Translations under genes and position numbers: made by a program | The notes under the pieces: generated by a model | Seen by the model: only the letters and a program-made list of their open reading frames with translations | What the model was told of the DNA's origin: nothing | The model's database searches: none | NCBI GenBank assembly: GCA_050245915.1 | Contig: JBFWWZ010000005.1 | Coordinates: 40,261 to 104,260, forward strand | Reading direction: 5' to 3' | Length of the DNA stretch: 64,000 bases | Source: JBDSKH01 sp050245915 | GTDB lineage: Bacteria > Actinomycetota > Actinomycetes > Actinomycetales > Microbacteriaceae | Shown: positions 16,379 through 25,081 of the stretch, piece after piece | Position numbering within the stretch: the stretch's first letter is position 1 | How the letters are laid out: every line of letters begins with the position of its first letter

Positions 16379-16455
16379 GTAGCCGCGGAGCGGCGTGTCG
16401 AAACCACCCGCCCGCGGGGCTCGGTTTCGACACGCGCCTTCGGCGCTACTCAACC
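16374..16455. repeat. REP-like palindromic element, copy 2, supplying stop codons
   Basis: Outer arms GGTGAGTAGC and GCTACTCAACC enclose inner arms GCGTGTCGAAACC (16393-16405) and GGTTTCGACACGC (16423-16435). The left arm contains the TGA of the exporter gene, and the right arm contains the TAG of the convergent DUF305 gene. It probably serves as a bidirectional terminator. Confidence 0.8.
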
Positions 16456-17084
16456 GGCGGAAGGGTCTCCAGCATCGCGGTCATCGCGTCGATGTCGGCC
16501 TGCTGCGACGCGATGATGCCCGTCGCCATCGTCACCACCTGCGGAACCGTGGTGCGGGCGAGCACCCCCTCCGCCATCTCGAGCCCGCCGCTGTGGTGCG
16601 CGATCATCAGGGTGAGGAACAGCCGCTCCGCATCGACGCCCGACGCGCTGCGCAGCTCCGCCAGCTGTGCCTCCGACGCCATGCCGGGCATCGTCCCGTC
16701 GGGCGACGGGGTGTGGCCGTGATCGCCGGAGGAGCCGTCGAGCACCGGCTGCGACATCCACGTCATCGGCGGCTGCGGCGACGCCTGCGGCAGGCCCCAC
16801 GACTCGAGCAGACCGAACATCTGCCCGGCCTGGTTCGACTGCCCGAGTGCGATGTCGTAGGCGAGCCTGCGCAGCTCGGGGTCGGTGGAGCTCTCCCGGA
16901 TCGTCATCGCCATATCGACGGCCTGCGCGTGATGCACCTGCATGTCGCGCAGGAACCCGGCCGCCGCGCTCTCGCTCGACGGGGTCGCCGTGGTTCCGGC
17001 GCTCAGCCGGCCGGCGAGGAACGCGCCGGCGCCGAGCAGCACCGCCACGATCACCGCGGCGGCGACCAGCCGGGACCGGTTCAC
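16446..17084 (-). CDS. DUF305 family exported protein
   Basis: The 212-residue protein has an N-terminal membrane anchor/signal (LVAAAVIVAVLLGAGAFLAG) and a ferritin-like DUF305 domain with two His-Met motifs: MQVHHAQAVDMA and MIAHHSGGLEMAEGVL. Some DUF305 proteins bind copper, and a similar role outside the membrane is plausible here but unproven. A Met/His-rich insert (GDHGHTPSPDGTMPGM) fits metal binding. GTG 17084 overlaps the stop of the DUF3105 gene (GTGA). The last residues and the stop come from a palindromic repeat. Confidence 0.82.
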   Translation of the reverse strand: MNRSRLVAAAVIVAVLLGAGAFLAGRLSAGTTATPSSESAAAGFLRDMQVHHAQAVDMAMTIRESSTDPELRRLAYDIALGQSNQAGQMFGLLESWGLPQASPQPPMTWMSQPVLDGSSGDHGHTPSPDGTMPGMASEAQLAELRSASGVDAERLFLTLMIAHHSGGLEMAEGVLARTTVPQVVTMATGIIASQQADIDAMTAMLETLPPVE

Positions 17085-17725
17085 TCCTTGCCGGGCGCGT
17101 CGAGCCCGCCGGTGCACGGGGCACCCGGCTCGGGCGCGTCGGACGCCCGCCAGTACCGGTCGATGAACGCCTGCAGCTGCGGGTCGTCCGGGTCGTCGAG
17201 CTTCAGCTGCGCGCCCCATGCGCTGATCGCGATCGGGGTGTCGAGGCCCTCGTACGGCGACAGCACGGCGTAGCTGTCGGGCGTCAGCGCCTTCAGCCGG
17301 TCGAGGTCGGCCTTCGGCAGGTCAGGGGAGTAGGTGATCCAGACGGCGCCGTGCTCCAGGGCGTGCACCGCGTTCTCATTCGGGACCGGCTGGTCGTACA
17401 CCCCGCAGTTCAGCCAGGCGGGGTTGTGCGGCCCGCCGGCGGGCGGCGACATCGGGTAGTCGACCGCTCCCTGCACGTGCGTCGCCTCGAGGTTCGGGAA
17501 GGTCTGCACCTCCCCGAGCGCCGCATCCGCGGGCTTCGGCTGGGTGTTCACGACGATGACCACCACCACGATCGCGACCACCGCGACGACGGCCAGGATG
17601 CTGAGGACGATGGTCAGCATCCGCCCGCGCCTCTGCGCCGCCTCCCGCTTCTTGAACGCCTCGAGCTGCGCGGCGCGCTGCTCCGCCTGACGCTGCGCCT
17701 TGGACTGCTGGGGTGCTGTGCTCAC
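17081..17725 (-). CDS. DUF3105 family membrane-anchored protein
   Basis: The 214-residue protein has a basic, Gln/Ala-rich cytosolic N-terminus (about 1-40), one membrane helix (about 44-70) and an exported DUF3105 domain. That domain includes GAVDYPMSPPAGGPHNP, NCGVYDQPV and NAVHALEHGAVWITY, whose His residues could bind metal. GTG 17725 is chosen because CAGAAT lies 6 bases upstream. An ATG 18 bases further upstream would overlap that hexamer. It forms a two-gene operon with the DUF305 gene, which makes a shared extracytoplasmic metal-related task likely. Function is otherwise unknown. Confidence 0.78.
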   Translation of the reverse strand: MSTAPQQSKAQRQAEQRAAQLEAFKKREAAQRRGRMLTIVLSILAVVAVVAIVVVVIVVNTQPKPADAALGEVQTFPNLEATHVQGAVDYPMSPPAGGPHNPAWLNCGVYDQPVPNENAVHALEHGAVWITYSPDLPKADLDRLKALTPDSYAVLSPYEGLDTPIAISAWGAQLKLDDPDDPQLQAFIDRYWRASDAPEPGAPCTGGLDAPGKE

Positions 17726-17731
17726 CCCATG

Positions 17732-17737
17732 ATTCTG
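17732..17737 (-). promoter_or_regulatory. -10 hexamer CAGAAT of the DUF3105-DUF305 operon
   Basis: CAGAAT on the minus strand ends 6 bases before GTG 17725. Confidence 0.4.
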
Positions 17738-17803
17738 GGGCATCCCACCCCCGAACGCCCTGAGGCTAGAGTGGGGCATCCCCATTCCGGACCCACGGGA
17801 GAC

Positions 17804-20011
17804 ATGGTGAGCACTGAGGCGCAAGGTGGCGAGCATGTCGCCGTGCGCCCGCGCCGGATCGGCGCCTCGCTCAGCATCAAATCGCTGATCCTGCTCATGC
17901 TGCTCGTGGTCAGCGTCGGGTCGAACGTGGTGGTCGGCATCATCGGGTACCTCAACGGCACCGACTCATTGAGGGACGCGGCGTACGACCGGCTGACCGA
18001 GGTGCGCGATTCGCGGTCGCGAGAGGTGGCGGGGCTGTTCGACTCGGTCGAGAGCTCGCTGCTGCTGGCCAGTCACGACAGCGCGGTGGTGGATGCGGAA
18101 CAGGCGTTCGCGGCGTCTGTCGCCGAGCTGGCCACGGCATCCATCGCGTCGGATGCGGTCACGGCCGCCGACCCGGCGACGCAACCCGCCGCGCAGCCGG
18201 GGGTGCTGACGCCCGAGCAGGACGCCGCCGTCACCGCCTACTTCTCCGACGACTTCGGTCCCCGGCTCGAGGAGGCGACCGGTGAGCCCGCCGACGCCGA
18301 CACCTTCTCCCCGTCATCCCCGGCGGCGCGGTACCTCATCTACCACTACCTGATCGCGCCCGACGAGCCGGACGACAGCGGCTGGGGCGGCGCCGACAGC
18401 CGCTACGGCGACTATCTGGAGCGCATGGCGAGCCTGCTGCGGTTCGACGATCTGCTGCTGATCGACGCGTCCGGCCAGGTGGTCTACAGCGTCTCGAAGG
18501 GGGTCGATCTCGGCGCCGACCTGGTCGAGGGTCCGTACAGCCTCACCAGCCTCGGCACCGCGTTCGACACCGCCATGTCGACCAACCAGGGTCTCGACAC
18601 GGTGGTGTTCAGCGACTTCAAGCGGTATTCGCCGGCGCTCGGGCGGCCGGTGGCGTGGGCGGTCGTGCCGCTCGCGGGAGAGGACCAGGTGGTCGGCGCC
18701 ATCGCGGTGCAACTGCCCGTCGACCGCATCAACGAGGTGATGACGGGCGGCGGCGAATGGACGGCGGGCGGACTCGGCGCCTCGGGGGAGGCCTACCTCG
18801 TGGGCAGCGACTTCACGATGCGTTCGGTGTCGCGCGACCTGCAGGAGGACCCGCAGGCCTACGCCGACGCTGCCATCAACGCCGGACTCTCGCCGGAGGA
18901 CGCGGATGAGGCGGTCGCATCCGGCCAGACCCTGCTGCTGCAGCAGGTGAACACCGAGGCGGCGCGACTCGGCCTGTCCGGCAAGACCGGCACCGTCACC
19001 TCGCCGAGCTACCTCGGCTCGCAGACGATCGCGGCCTACGCGCCGTTCCGCTCCCACAACCTGCAGTGGGCGATCGTCGCCGAGATCGACGCCGGCGAGG
19101 CGCTCGCCCCCGTCGACGAGTTCACGAAGCGCCTCGCGCTGTCGTCGGCGATCATCGTCGCCATCGTGTCCCTCATCTCGGTGATCATCGCCGGGCTCGC
19201 GGTGCGGCCGCTTCGGCGGCTTCGGGATGCGGCGCGCCGCATCGCCGCGGGCGAGCAGGGCGTGCAGGTGGAGGCCGGCGAATCGGACGAGCTGGCCGAT
19301 GTCGCCGCCGCGTTCAACGACATGAGCCGCAGCCTCGAACTGAAGGCCACGCTCATCGAGGAGCAGCGCGCCGAGAACGACAGGCTGATCCGCACCCTCA
19401 TGCCCGAGAGCCTGGCGAAACGGTACCGGGAGGGCGCCCGCACCATCGTCGAAGACCACCAGGAGGTGACGGTGCTCTTCGCCGACATCGTCGGCTTCGA
19501 GGACTTCGGCCGCAAGATGACGAGCGACAAGGCCCTCGACATCCTGAACGACATCTTCCGCGCGTTCGACGAGGCGGCCGAGGTGCTCGGGGTGGAGCGG
19601 GTGCGCACCACCCGCCAGGGGTATCTCGCCTCGTGCGGGCTGAGCGTGCCGCGTGTCGATCACGCCCGACGCTCGGTCGAGTTCGCGATCGAGATGCAGC
19701 GCATCGTGGAACGCTTCGGCGCGCAGCAGGGTGCCGACCTGTCGGTGCGGGTCGGCATGGACACCGGCACGGTGACCAGCGGCCTGGTCGGACGGTCGCA
19801 CGTCGTCTACGACCTGTGGGGTGACGCGGTGAGCCTCGCGTTCCGGCTGCAGGGCGGGGCGAACGAGGCCGGCGTGTTCCTCACCCAGCGCGTCGTCGAC
19901 AAGCTGCCCGACACCCTGCCCTACACGGATTCCGGGGTGGTGGAGACGAGCGGCGGGTTCCAGCGGGTGTGGCGCATCGACCCGCGCGCCCTGGAGCACG
20001 TGTCGTCATGA
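17804..20011 (+). CDS. Membrane class III nucleotide cyclase-like protein, catalytic residues altered
   Basis: The protein has about 735 residues. A membrane helix (about 26-50), a large extracytoplasmic sensor region resembling dCache and a second helix (about 445-470) precede a HAMP linker and a class III cyclase domain (about 550-700). The first metal Asp is kept (D561 in LFADIVGFEDFG). In the VRTTRQGYLASCG segment, however, the second metal Asp is Gln605 and the purine-specifying Lys/Glu is Arg601. In YDLWGDAVSLAFR, D670 and R681 are kept, but the transition-state Asn is Ser677. Activity is therefore doubtful. The start is ATG 17804 or GTG 17807, with GGGAG just upstream. The stop overlaps the channel gene, so the two proteins are probably partners. 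Confidence 0.85.
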   Translation: MVSTEAQGGEHVAVRPRRIGASLSIKSLILLMLLVVSVGSNVVVGIIGYLNGTDSLRDAAYDRLTEVRDSRSREVAGLFDSVESSLLLASHDSAVVDAEQAFAASVAELATASIASDAVTAADPATQPAAQPGVLTPEQDAAVTAYFSDDFGPRLEEATGEPADADTFSPSSPAARYLIYHYLIAPDEPDDSGWGGADSRYGDYLERMASLLRFDDLLLIDASGQVVYSVSKGVDLGADLVEGPYSLTSLGTAFDTAMSTNQGLDTVVFSDFKRYSPALGRPVAWAVVPLAGEDQVVGAIAVQLPVDRINEVMTGGGEWTAGGLGASGEAYLVGSDFTMRSVSRDLQEDPQAYADAAINAGLSPEDADEAVASGQTLLLQQVNTEAARLGLSGKTGTVTSPSYLGSQTIAAYAPFRSHNLQWAIVAEIDAGEALAPVDEFTKRLALSSAIIVAIVSLISVIIAGLAVRPLRRLRDAARRIAAGEQGVQVEAGESDELADVAAAFNDMSRSLELKATLIEEQRAENDRLIRTLMPESLAKRYREGARTIVEDHQEVTVLFADIVGFEDFGRKMTSDKALDILNDIFRAFDEAAEVLGVERVRTTRQGYLASCGLSVPRVDHARRSVEFAIEMQRIVERFGAQQGADLSVRVGMDTGTVTSGLVGRSHVVYDLWGDAVSLAFRLQGGANEAGVFLTQRVVDKLPDTLPYTDSGVVETSGGFQRVWRIDPRALEHVSS

Positions 20012-21447
20012 TCACCGACATCTTCGGCGAGCCGTGGTTCTGGCCTGCCCTCGGCGTGATCATCGGGCTCCCGGTGGTGCTGCTGGTGCTCGGCGAGGTG
20101 CACACCTCGATGCAGCGCAACGGCACGCCCGGAACGACGATGGTGGTGCTCGCGCGCAACGTGCTGGCTCCTCTCGCCGCCGTGATCGTGCTGTTCACGC
20201 AGATCCCGCAGGCGGAGGTCGACGGGTTCACCTGGGCGAAGGTCGCCGCCACCGCGTTCGGGCTGGTGATCGTGGTGATCCTGCTCAGCGGGCTGAACCT
20301 CGCGATCTTCGTGACCGCGAAGCAGGGCACCTGGCGCAGCCGATTCCCGTCGATCTTCGTCGACATCGCCCGGGTGCTGATCGTCGGCATCAGCCTCGCC
20401 GTGCTGTTCGGCACCATCTGGGGCGCCGACATCGGCGGACTGTTCACCGCCCTCGGCATCGGCTCGATCGTCATCGGCCTCGCACTGCAGAACGCGGTCG
20501 GCTCGGTGCTCTCGGGACTGTTCCTGCTGTTCGAGCAGCCGTTCGAGCTCGGCGAGTACATCGTCACCTCGGCGGGCAAGGGCCGGGTCATCGCCATGAA
20601 CTGGCGGGCGACCCATCTCGACACCGCCAACGGCATCCTGGTGATCCCGAACTCGGAGCTGGCCGGCGGATCCTTCCAGAACCTCAGCAAGGCGTCGTCG
20701 CCGTACGAGGCGTCCGACATCTACCGGTTCGCGACCGACGACCCGCCGCACCGCGTCATCGAGGTCATGGAGGAGGTCGCGTCCGGCCTGCCGGAACTGG
20801 CGCCCGGGTCATCGCCGATGGCCGCCGCGATGAACAAGGCGCGCTACGAGATCAACATCCCGCTCTCCAGCCCCGGCAAGCAGTACGGCACGCTGTCGCT
20901 CTTCCGTACCCGGCTCTGGTACGCCGCCCGCCGGAACGGCCTGCACCTCGACCGCGACCTCACCGACAACTACGCGACCCCGGAGCGCGTGCACGAGAAC
21001 CTGCTCCGCCTGGCGCCGCGGTTCCAGATCACCCGCGAAGAGGTCGAGTACATCGCCGACCAGGTGCGTATCGAGCGTTTCGGCGAGGGCGAGATCGTGC
21101 AGAAGGCCGGGGTCGTCCCGGACGGCGTGCGCGTCATCATCGAGGGCATCGTCGAACTGCAGGTGCCCGCCTCGGCGGGCGCCGTCGTCCCCGTCGTCCA
21201 GCTGAAGCGGGACGAGCTGATCGGGCTCACCGCTCTCACCCGGCAGGCGGTCGGCGCCGTCGGCACCGCACTCACCGATGTCGCCGTTCTCTACATCCCG
21301 GTGAAGCTCGTGGATGCCCTGGTGAAGTCCCAGCCCTCGCTCGCCCGCGACATCGGGTCGGCCATCGACCATCGGCAGCACATGGGCTCGGAGGCGCTCG
21401 CCAGCTACGGCGAAGCACCGCAACTGGACACTCTGGTGATCGCGTGA
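20008..21447 (+). CDS. MscS-type channel with C-terminal cyclic-nucleotide-binding-like domain
   Basis: The 479-residue protein has about four membrane segments in the first 170 residues. The MscS pore and beta domain follow (GLFTALGIGSIVIGLALQNAVG, then LGEYIVTSAGKGRVIAMNWRAT and VIPNSELAGG). The C-terminal part (about 335-465) resembles a cNMP-binding jelly-roll: IERFGEGEIVQKAGVVPDGV, GIVELQVPA, ELIGLTALT. The phosphate-binding cassette is not canonical. Related MscS proteins with such domains are cyclic-nucleotide-gated. The ATG overlaps the stop of the cyclase-like gene and the stop overlaps the next GTG, so three proteins are translationally coupled. The ligand is unknown. Confidence 0.85.
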   Translation: MITDIFGEPWFWPALGVIIGLPVVLLVLGEVHTSMQRNGTPGTTMVVLARNVLAPLAAVIVLFTQIPQAEVDGFTWAKVAATAFGLVIVVILLSGLNLAIFVTAKQGTWRSRFPSIFVDIARVLIVGISLAVLFGTIWGADIGGLFTALGIGSIVIGLALQNAVGSVLSGLFLLFEQPFELGEYIVTSAGKGRVIAMNWRATHLDTANGILVIPNSELAGGSFQNLSKASSPYEASDIYRFATDDPPHRVIEVMEEVASGLPELAPGSSPMAAAMNKARYEINIPLSSPGKQYGTLSLFRTRLWYAARRNGLHLDRDLTDNYATPERVHENLLRLAPRFQITREEVEYIADQVRIERFGEGEIVQKAGVVPDGVRVIIEGIVELQVPASAGAVVPVVQLKRDELIGLTALTRQAVGAVGTALTDVAVLYIPVKLVDALVKSQPSLARDIGSAIDHRQHMGSEALASYGEAPQLDTLVIA

Positions 21448-21815
21448 TCGCACGCCTGCTCGGACTGCGGTCCGCGTGGACGCGGGTACTCGCCGCGCAC
21501 GAGGGCGAGTTCGTGCTCCCGACCCTCGTGGTGCACTGGCCGGGCGCGGAGCGGCGACTGCGGGCGCGCGTCATCGCCATGCTCGTCGATGCACGCGGGA
21601 TCGCGCTGCTCGACCGGCAGGGCGGCGAGGCAGCCGTGCTGGCCGCGGACGGCATCCTGTCGGTGGAGCTGGCGCCGCTGACCCGTAGCGCGTTCCGGCC
21701 GCTGCGGGTGACGACGCTCGGCCAGGGCACGGTCGATCTCGCGCTCAGTCAGGTGCGCCCCGACGACCAGATCGACGTGGTGCTGCGGATCCGGTCCGCT
21801 CTCGGGCGCGCATAG
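21444..21815 (+). CDS. Small protein of unknown function coupled to the channel gene
   Basis: The 123-residue protein has alternating beta-rich and charged segments (RARVIAMLVDARGIALLDRQGG, IDVVLRIRSALG), no signal peptide and no membrane span. The GTG start overlaps the channel stop (GTGA), making it the third member of the cyclase-channel operon. I do not recognise a family. Co-translation suggests an accessory or regulatory subunit of the channel module, which is inference. Confidence 0.65.
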   Translation: MIARLLGLRSAWTRVLAAHEGEFVLPTLVVHWPGAERRLRARVIAMLVDARGIALLDRQGGEAAVLAADGILSVELAPLTRSAFRPLRVTTLGQGTVDLALSQVRPDDQIDVVLRIRSALGRA

Positions 21816-21818
21816 GCT
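21813..21818 (+). promoter_or_regulatory. -10 hexamer TAGGCT
   Basis: TAGGCT ends 7 bases before GTG 21826 and overlaps the stop of the preceding gene. Confidence 0.5.
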
Positions 21819-21825
21819 CGACCTC

Positions 21826-22404
21826 GTGGCACAGGCGAACGGGAACGGCCCCCTCGGCAGGATGCAGGTCGGCGTCGGCCTGATCAGCTTCACGGTTGTG
21901 ATCGCGATGATCGGCATCACGTTGATCAGCTGGTTCGCGGATACCGGCGTGCGCATCCTCATCGCGGTGCTGTTCCTCGCGGCGATCGGCGTGCTCTGGA
22001 CCTCCGCGATCCGCAACGGGCGGGTGGAGCGCGACTTCCACCGGCGCCTGAAAGAGCAGCACCCCGGCGCCCTGGTCGAGCGCGTCATCCTGTGGTCGCT
22101 GCCGAAGGGACGGGTCGAGCCGGGCACGCCGGCGCAGTTCGTCGTCGCCGACGCCACCGAGATCCTGTTCGAGACGATCAACCAGACGGTGCTGCTGCGC
22201 TTCCCGGTCGAGCAGCTCAGGAACGTCGACCTCGTCACCGCGCAGGGCGACCGGGCGAAAGACAAGGCGCTCACCCTGATCTACGGCGAGGAGCAGAACG
22301 TGGTGCAGCTCTTCACGGTCACCTACGCGGCGAACGACCGGCTCGGAGCCCGCCTGCGCACAGCGATCGGCTGGCCGGCGACCGGCGTGCCCGACCCGGC
22401 GTAG
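21826..22404 (+). CDS. Two-span membrane protein with a cytosolic PH-like domain, unknown function
   Basis: The 192-residue protein has two membrane helices (about 15-38 and 43-60) and a cytosolic region whose strand pattern (GTPAQFVVADATEILFETIN, LLRFPVEQLRNVDLV, ALTLIYGEEQNVVQLFTV) resembles bacterial PH-like domains. That fold call is weak. A TAGGCT hexamer 7 bases before the GTG indicates its own leaderless promoter, although it follows the channel operon by only 10 bases. No family is recognised. Confidence 0.6.
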   Translation: MAQANGNGPLGRMQVGVGLISFTVVIAMIGITLISWFADTGVRILIAVLFLAAIGVLWTSAIRNGRVERDFHRRLKEQHPGALVERVILWSLPKGRVEPGTPAQFVVADATEILFETINQTVLLRFPVEQLRNVDLVTAQGDRAKDKALTLIYGEEQNVVQLFTVTYAANDRLGARLRTAIGWPATGVPDPA

Positions 22405-22461
22405 CATCCGCACGGGCCGGAACGCACATCGACGCCCCGTAACCGCCCGGAGTCCCGCCGG

Positions 22462-22467
22462 TAGGCT
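22462..22467 (+). promoter_or_regulatory. -10 hexamer TAGGCT of cbs
   Basis: TAGGCT ends 7 bases before ATG 22475; the context CGACCCC-ATG has no ribosome site. Confidence 0.5.
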
Positions 22468-22474
22468 CGACCCC

Positions 22475-23836
22475 ATGAGATACGCCGAGACCGTGCTCGA
22501 TCTGGTGGGCGACACGCCCCTGGTCAAGCTCAATTCGGTGACCGAGGGCATTGCCGCCACCGTGCTCGCCAAGGTGGAGTATCTGAACCCGGGCGGGTCC
22601 AGCAAAGACCGCATCGCATCCCGGATCATCGACGCCGCCGAACGCGAAGGCAAGCTGAAGCCGGGCGGCACGATCGTGGAGCCCACGAGCGGCAACACCG
22701 GCATCGGCCTCGCCCTGGTCGCCCAGCAGCGCGGATACCGGTGCGTCTTCGTCTGCCCCGACAAGGTCAGCGAAGACAAGATCAACACGCTGAGGGCCTA
22801 CGGCGCCGAGGTCGTGGTCTGCCCCACCAACGTCGCGCCCGAGAGCCCCGACTCGTACTACCAGACCAGCGACCGGCTGGCGCGCGAGATCCCCGGGGCG
22901 TTCAAGCCCGACCAGTACTCGAACCCGAACGGGCCGCTCAGCCACTACGAGACCACCGGTCCCGAGATCTGGCGCGACACCGACGGCACGATCACCCACT
23001 TCGTCGCCGGCGTGGGCACCGGCGGAACGATCTCGGGGGTCGGCAGGTACCTGAAAGAGCAGAACCCAGATGTCGTGGTGATCGGCGCCGACCCCGAGGG
23101 CTCCGTCTACTCGGGCGGTACCGGGCGACCGTATCTGGTCGAAGGCGTCGGCGAGGACTTCTGGCCGACCGCGTACGACGGCACGGTCGTCGACGAGATC
23201 ATCGCCTCGAGCGACGCCGAGTCGTTCGAGCTGACCCGGCGGCTCGCGAGGGAGGAGGGTCTGCTCGTCGGCGGGTCCTCGGGACTGGCGGTGGCATCCG
23301 GGCTGAAGGCGGCGCGCGACCTGCCGGCCGACGCGGTCATGGTGATCTTGCTGCCCGACGGCGGCCGCGGGTACCTGGGCAAGGTCTTCAATGACAAATG
23401 GATGCGGTCCTACGGCTTCCTTCCCGCCGAAGCGGGCGGCACGGTCGCCGACCTCGTCGGCACGAAAGAGGCCCAACTCGCCGGGCTCGTGCACGTGCAC
23501 CCGAGCGACACGGTGCGCCACACGATCGACAAGATGCGGGAGTACAACATCTCGTCGATGCCGGTGCTCACCGCCGAGCCGCCCGTGGTGATGGGCGAGG
23601 TGATCGGCTCGATCAATGAGAAGGCGCTGGTCGACGCCGTGTTCAGCGGACGGGCTCAGCTCACGGACGCGCTCGCGGACTTCGTCGAGCCCCCCCTCGG
23701 CCTGATCGGCATGAACGACTCCGTCGATGCCGCCCGCGATGCGTTCGCCAGCGCCGACGCCCTGCTGGTCACCAGCGATGGCAAGCCGGCCGCCGTCGTC
23801 ACCCGCCACGACCTGCTCGCCTTCCTCAGCACCTAG
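22475..23836 (+). CDS. cbs: Cystathionine beta-synthase
   Basis: The 453-residue PLP enzyme condenses serine and homocysteine to cystathionine. The catalytic domain (about 1-320) has the PLP lysine K44 in NPGGSSKDR, the substrate loop EPTSGNTGIGLALVA and the glycine loop AGVGTGGTISGVGRYL. A C-terminal pair of CBS domains (about 335-453) may sense adenosyl compounds. No heme-binding N-terminal extension is present. Expression appears leaderless. metB follows after 6 bases, so the pair handles transsulfuration between homocysteine and cysteine. Confidence 0.93.
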   Translation: MRYAETVLDLVGDTPLVKLNSVTEGIAATVLAKVEYLNPGGSSKDRIASRIIDAAEREGKLKPGGTIVEPTSGNTGIGLALVAQQRGYRCVFVCPDKVSEDKINTLRAYGAEVVVCPTNVAPESPDSYYQTSDRLAREIPGAFKPDQYSNPNGPLSHYETTGPEIWRDTDGTITHFVAGVGTGGTISGVGRYLKEQNPDVVVIGADPEGSVYSGGTGRPYLVEGVGEDFWPTAYDGTVVDEIIASSDAESFELTRRLAREEGLLVGGSSGLAVASGLKAARDLPADAVMVILLPDGGRGYLGKVFNDKWMRSYGFLPAEAGGTVADLVGTKEAQLAGLVHVHPSDTVRHTIDKMREYNISSMPVLTAEPPVVMGEVIGSINEKALVDAVFSGRAQLTDALADFVEPPLGLIGMNDSVDAARDAFASADALLVTSDGKPAAVVTRHDLLAFLST

Positions 23837-23842
23837 GAACCC

Positions 23843-24988
23843 ATGGACCACGACTTCTCCACCCGCGCCATCCACACCGGCCAGGAGTTCGACCCGACGA
23901 CGGGCGCCGTCATCCCGCCCGTGTACTTCACGACGACCTTCGTGCAGGACGGGATCGGGGGGTTCCGCAACGGGTACGAGTACGCCCGCGGTGGCAACCC
24001 GACCCGCGCCGTGCTCGAGCAGCTGCTCGCCGGGCTGGAGGGCGGCGACCGCGGTTTCAGCTTCGCCTCGGGCCTCGCGGCCGAGGACACCCTGCTCCGC
24101 TCGATCCTCACGCCGGGCGACCACGTGCTGATGGGCAACGACGTCTACGGGGGATCGCACCGGCTGGTGTCGCGGGCGTTCATCCCGTGGGGCATCTCGC
24201 TCTCCACGGTCGAGATGGGCGATCTGGATGCCGTGAAGGCCGCGATCCGCCCCGACGCCACCAAGGTGGTGTGGCTCGAGACCCCCTCGAACCCGCTGAT
24301 GAAGATCACCGACATCGCGGCGGTCGCCGAGCTGGCGCATGCGGTCGGCGCGATCGTGGTGGTCGACAACACCTTCGCCTCGCCATACCTGCAGCGCCCG
24401 CTGGGGTTCGGCGCGGACGTGGTGGTGCATTCCACGACCAAGTACCTGGGCGGTCACAGCGACGTGCTGGGCGGCGCCGTGGTGCTGAACGAGGGCGAGC
24501 TCGCCGAGAAGGTCGCGTTCCTGCAGTTCGGCGTCGGCGCCGTGTCGGGCCCGATGGATGCCTGGCTCACCATCCGCGGCATCAAGACGCTCCCGGTGCG
24601 CATGGACCGGCACTCCTCGAACGCGCAGACCATCGCCGAGAAGCTGGTCGGGCACCCGAAGCTGACGCGGGTGTACTACCCGGGCCTGCCTGACCACCCC
24701 GGCCACGAGCTCGCGGCGCGGCAGATGAAGAGCTTCGGCGGGATGATCTCGGTGCAGCTCGCGGACGGCCCGACCGCACGCAGGTTCGCCGAGTCGATGA
24801 CGCTGTTCCAGCTGGCGGAGTCGCTCGGCGGCGTCGAGTCGCTGGTCTGCTACCCGGCGGAGATGACGCACGCGTCCGTGAAGGGCACGCTGCTCGAGGT
24901 TCCCGAGAACGTCGTGCGGCTCTCGGTCGGCATCGAGGGCGTCGACGATCTGCTCGATGACGTGCTCGGTACGCTCGACCGGGTCTGA
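23843..24988 (+). CDS. metB: Cystathionine gamma-synthase / gamma-lyase
   Basis: The 381-residue Cys/Met-metabolism PLP enzyme has the PLP lysine K200 in HSTTKYLGGHSDVLGG. The N-terminal region YEYARGGNPTRAVLEQLLAGLEGG and GHELAARQMKSFGGMIS are typical. Enzymes of this clade act as gamma-synthase (O-acyl-homoserine plus cysteine) or gamma-lyase (cystathionine to cysteine). Pairing with cbs favours reverse transsulfuration, so the label metB is conventional rather than proof. It shares an operon with cbs. Confidence 0.9.
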   Translation: MDHDFSTRAIHTGQEFDPTTGAVIPPVYFTTTFVQDGIGGFRNGYEYARGGNPTRAVLEQLLAGLEGGDRGFSFASGLAAEDTLLRSILTPGDHVLMGNDVYGGSHRLVSRAFIPWGISLSTVEMGDLDAVKAAIRPDATKVVWLETPSNPLMKITDIAAVAELAHAVGAIVVVDNTFASPYLQRPLGFGADVVVHSTTKYLGGHSDVLGGAVVLNEGELAEKVAFLQFGVGAVSGPMDAWLTIRGIKTLPVRMDRHSSNAQTIAEKLVGHPKLTRVYYPGLPDHPGHELAARQMKSFGGMISVQLADGPTARRFAESMTLFQLAESLGGVESLVCYPAEMTHASVKGTLLEVPENVVRLSVGIEGVDDLLDDVLGTLDRV

Positions 24989-25004
24989 CGTCGGAGCCGG
25001 TCGC

Positions 25005-25010
25005 TAGGGT
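25005..25010 (+). promoter_or_regulatory. Possible -10 hexamer TAGGGT of the permease gene
   Basis: TAGGGT lies 71 bases before GTG 25082, leaving a short leader that ends in GGGAG. No good -35 box was found. Confidence 0.3.
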
Positions 25011-25081
25011 GGCGGCAACGCCACACGCCGTGTCCGTTTTTCGCTGGTGAGCGTATTCCTGCCACCACCACACTGGGAGTC

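Noticed and set aside
22319..24871. 850-codon minus-strand frame opposite cbs and metB
   Set aside because: It is an antisense shadow of two well-identified genes; composition is Arg/Gly/Asp/His repeats with no domain.
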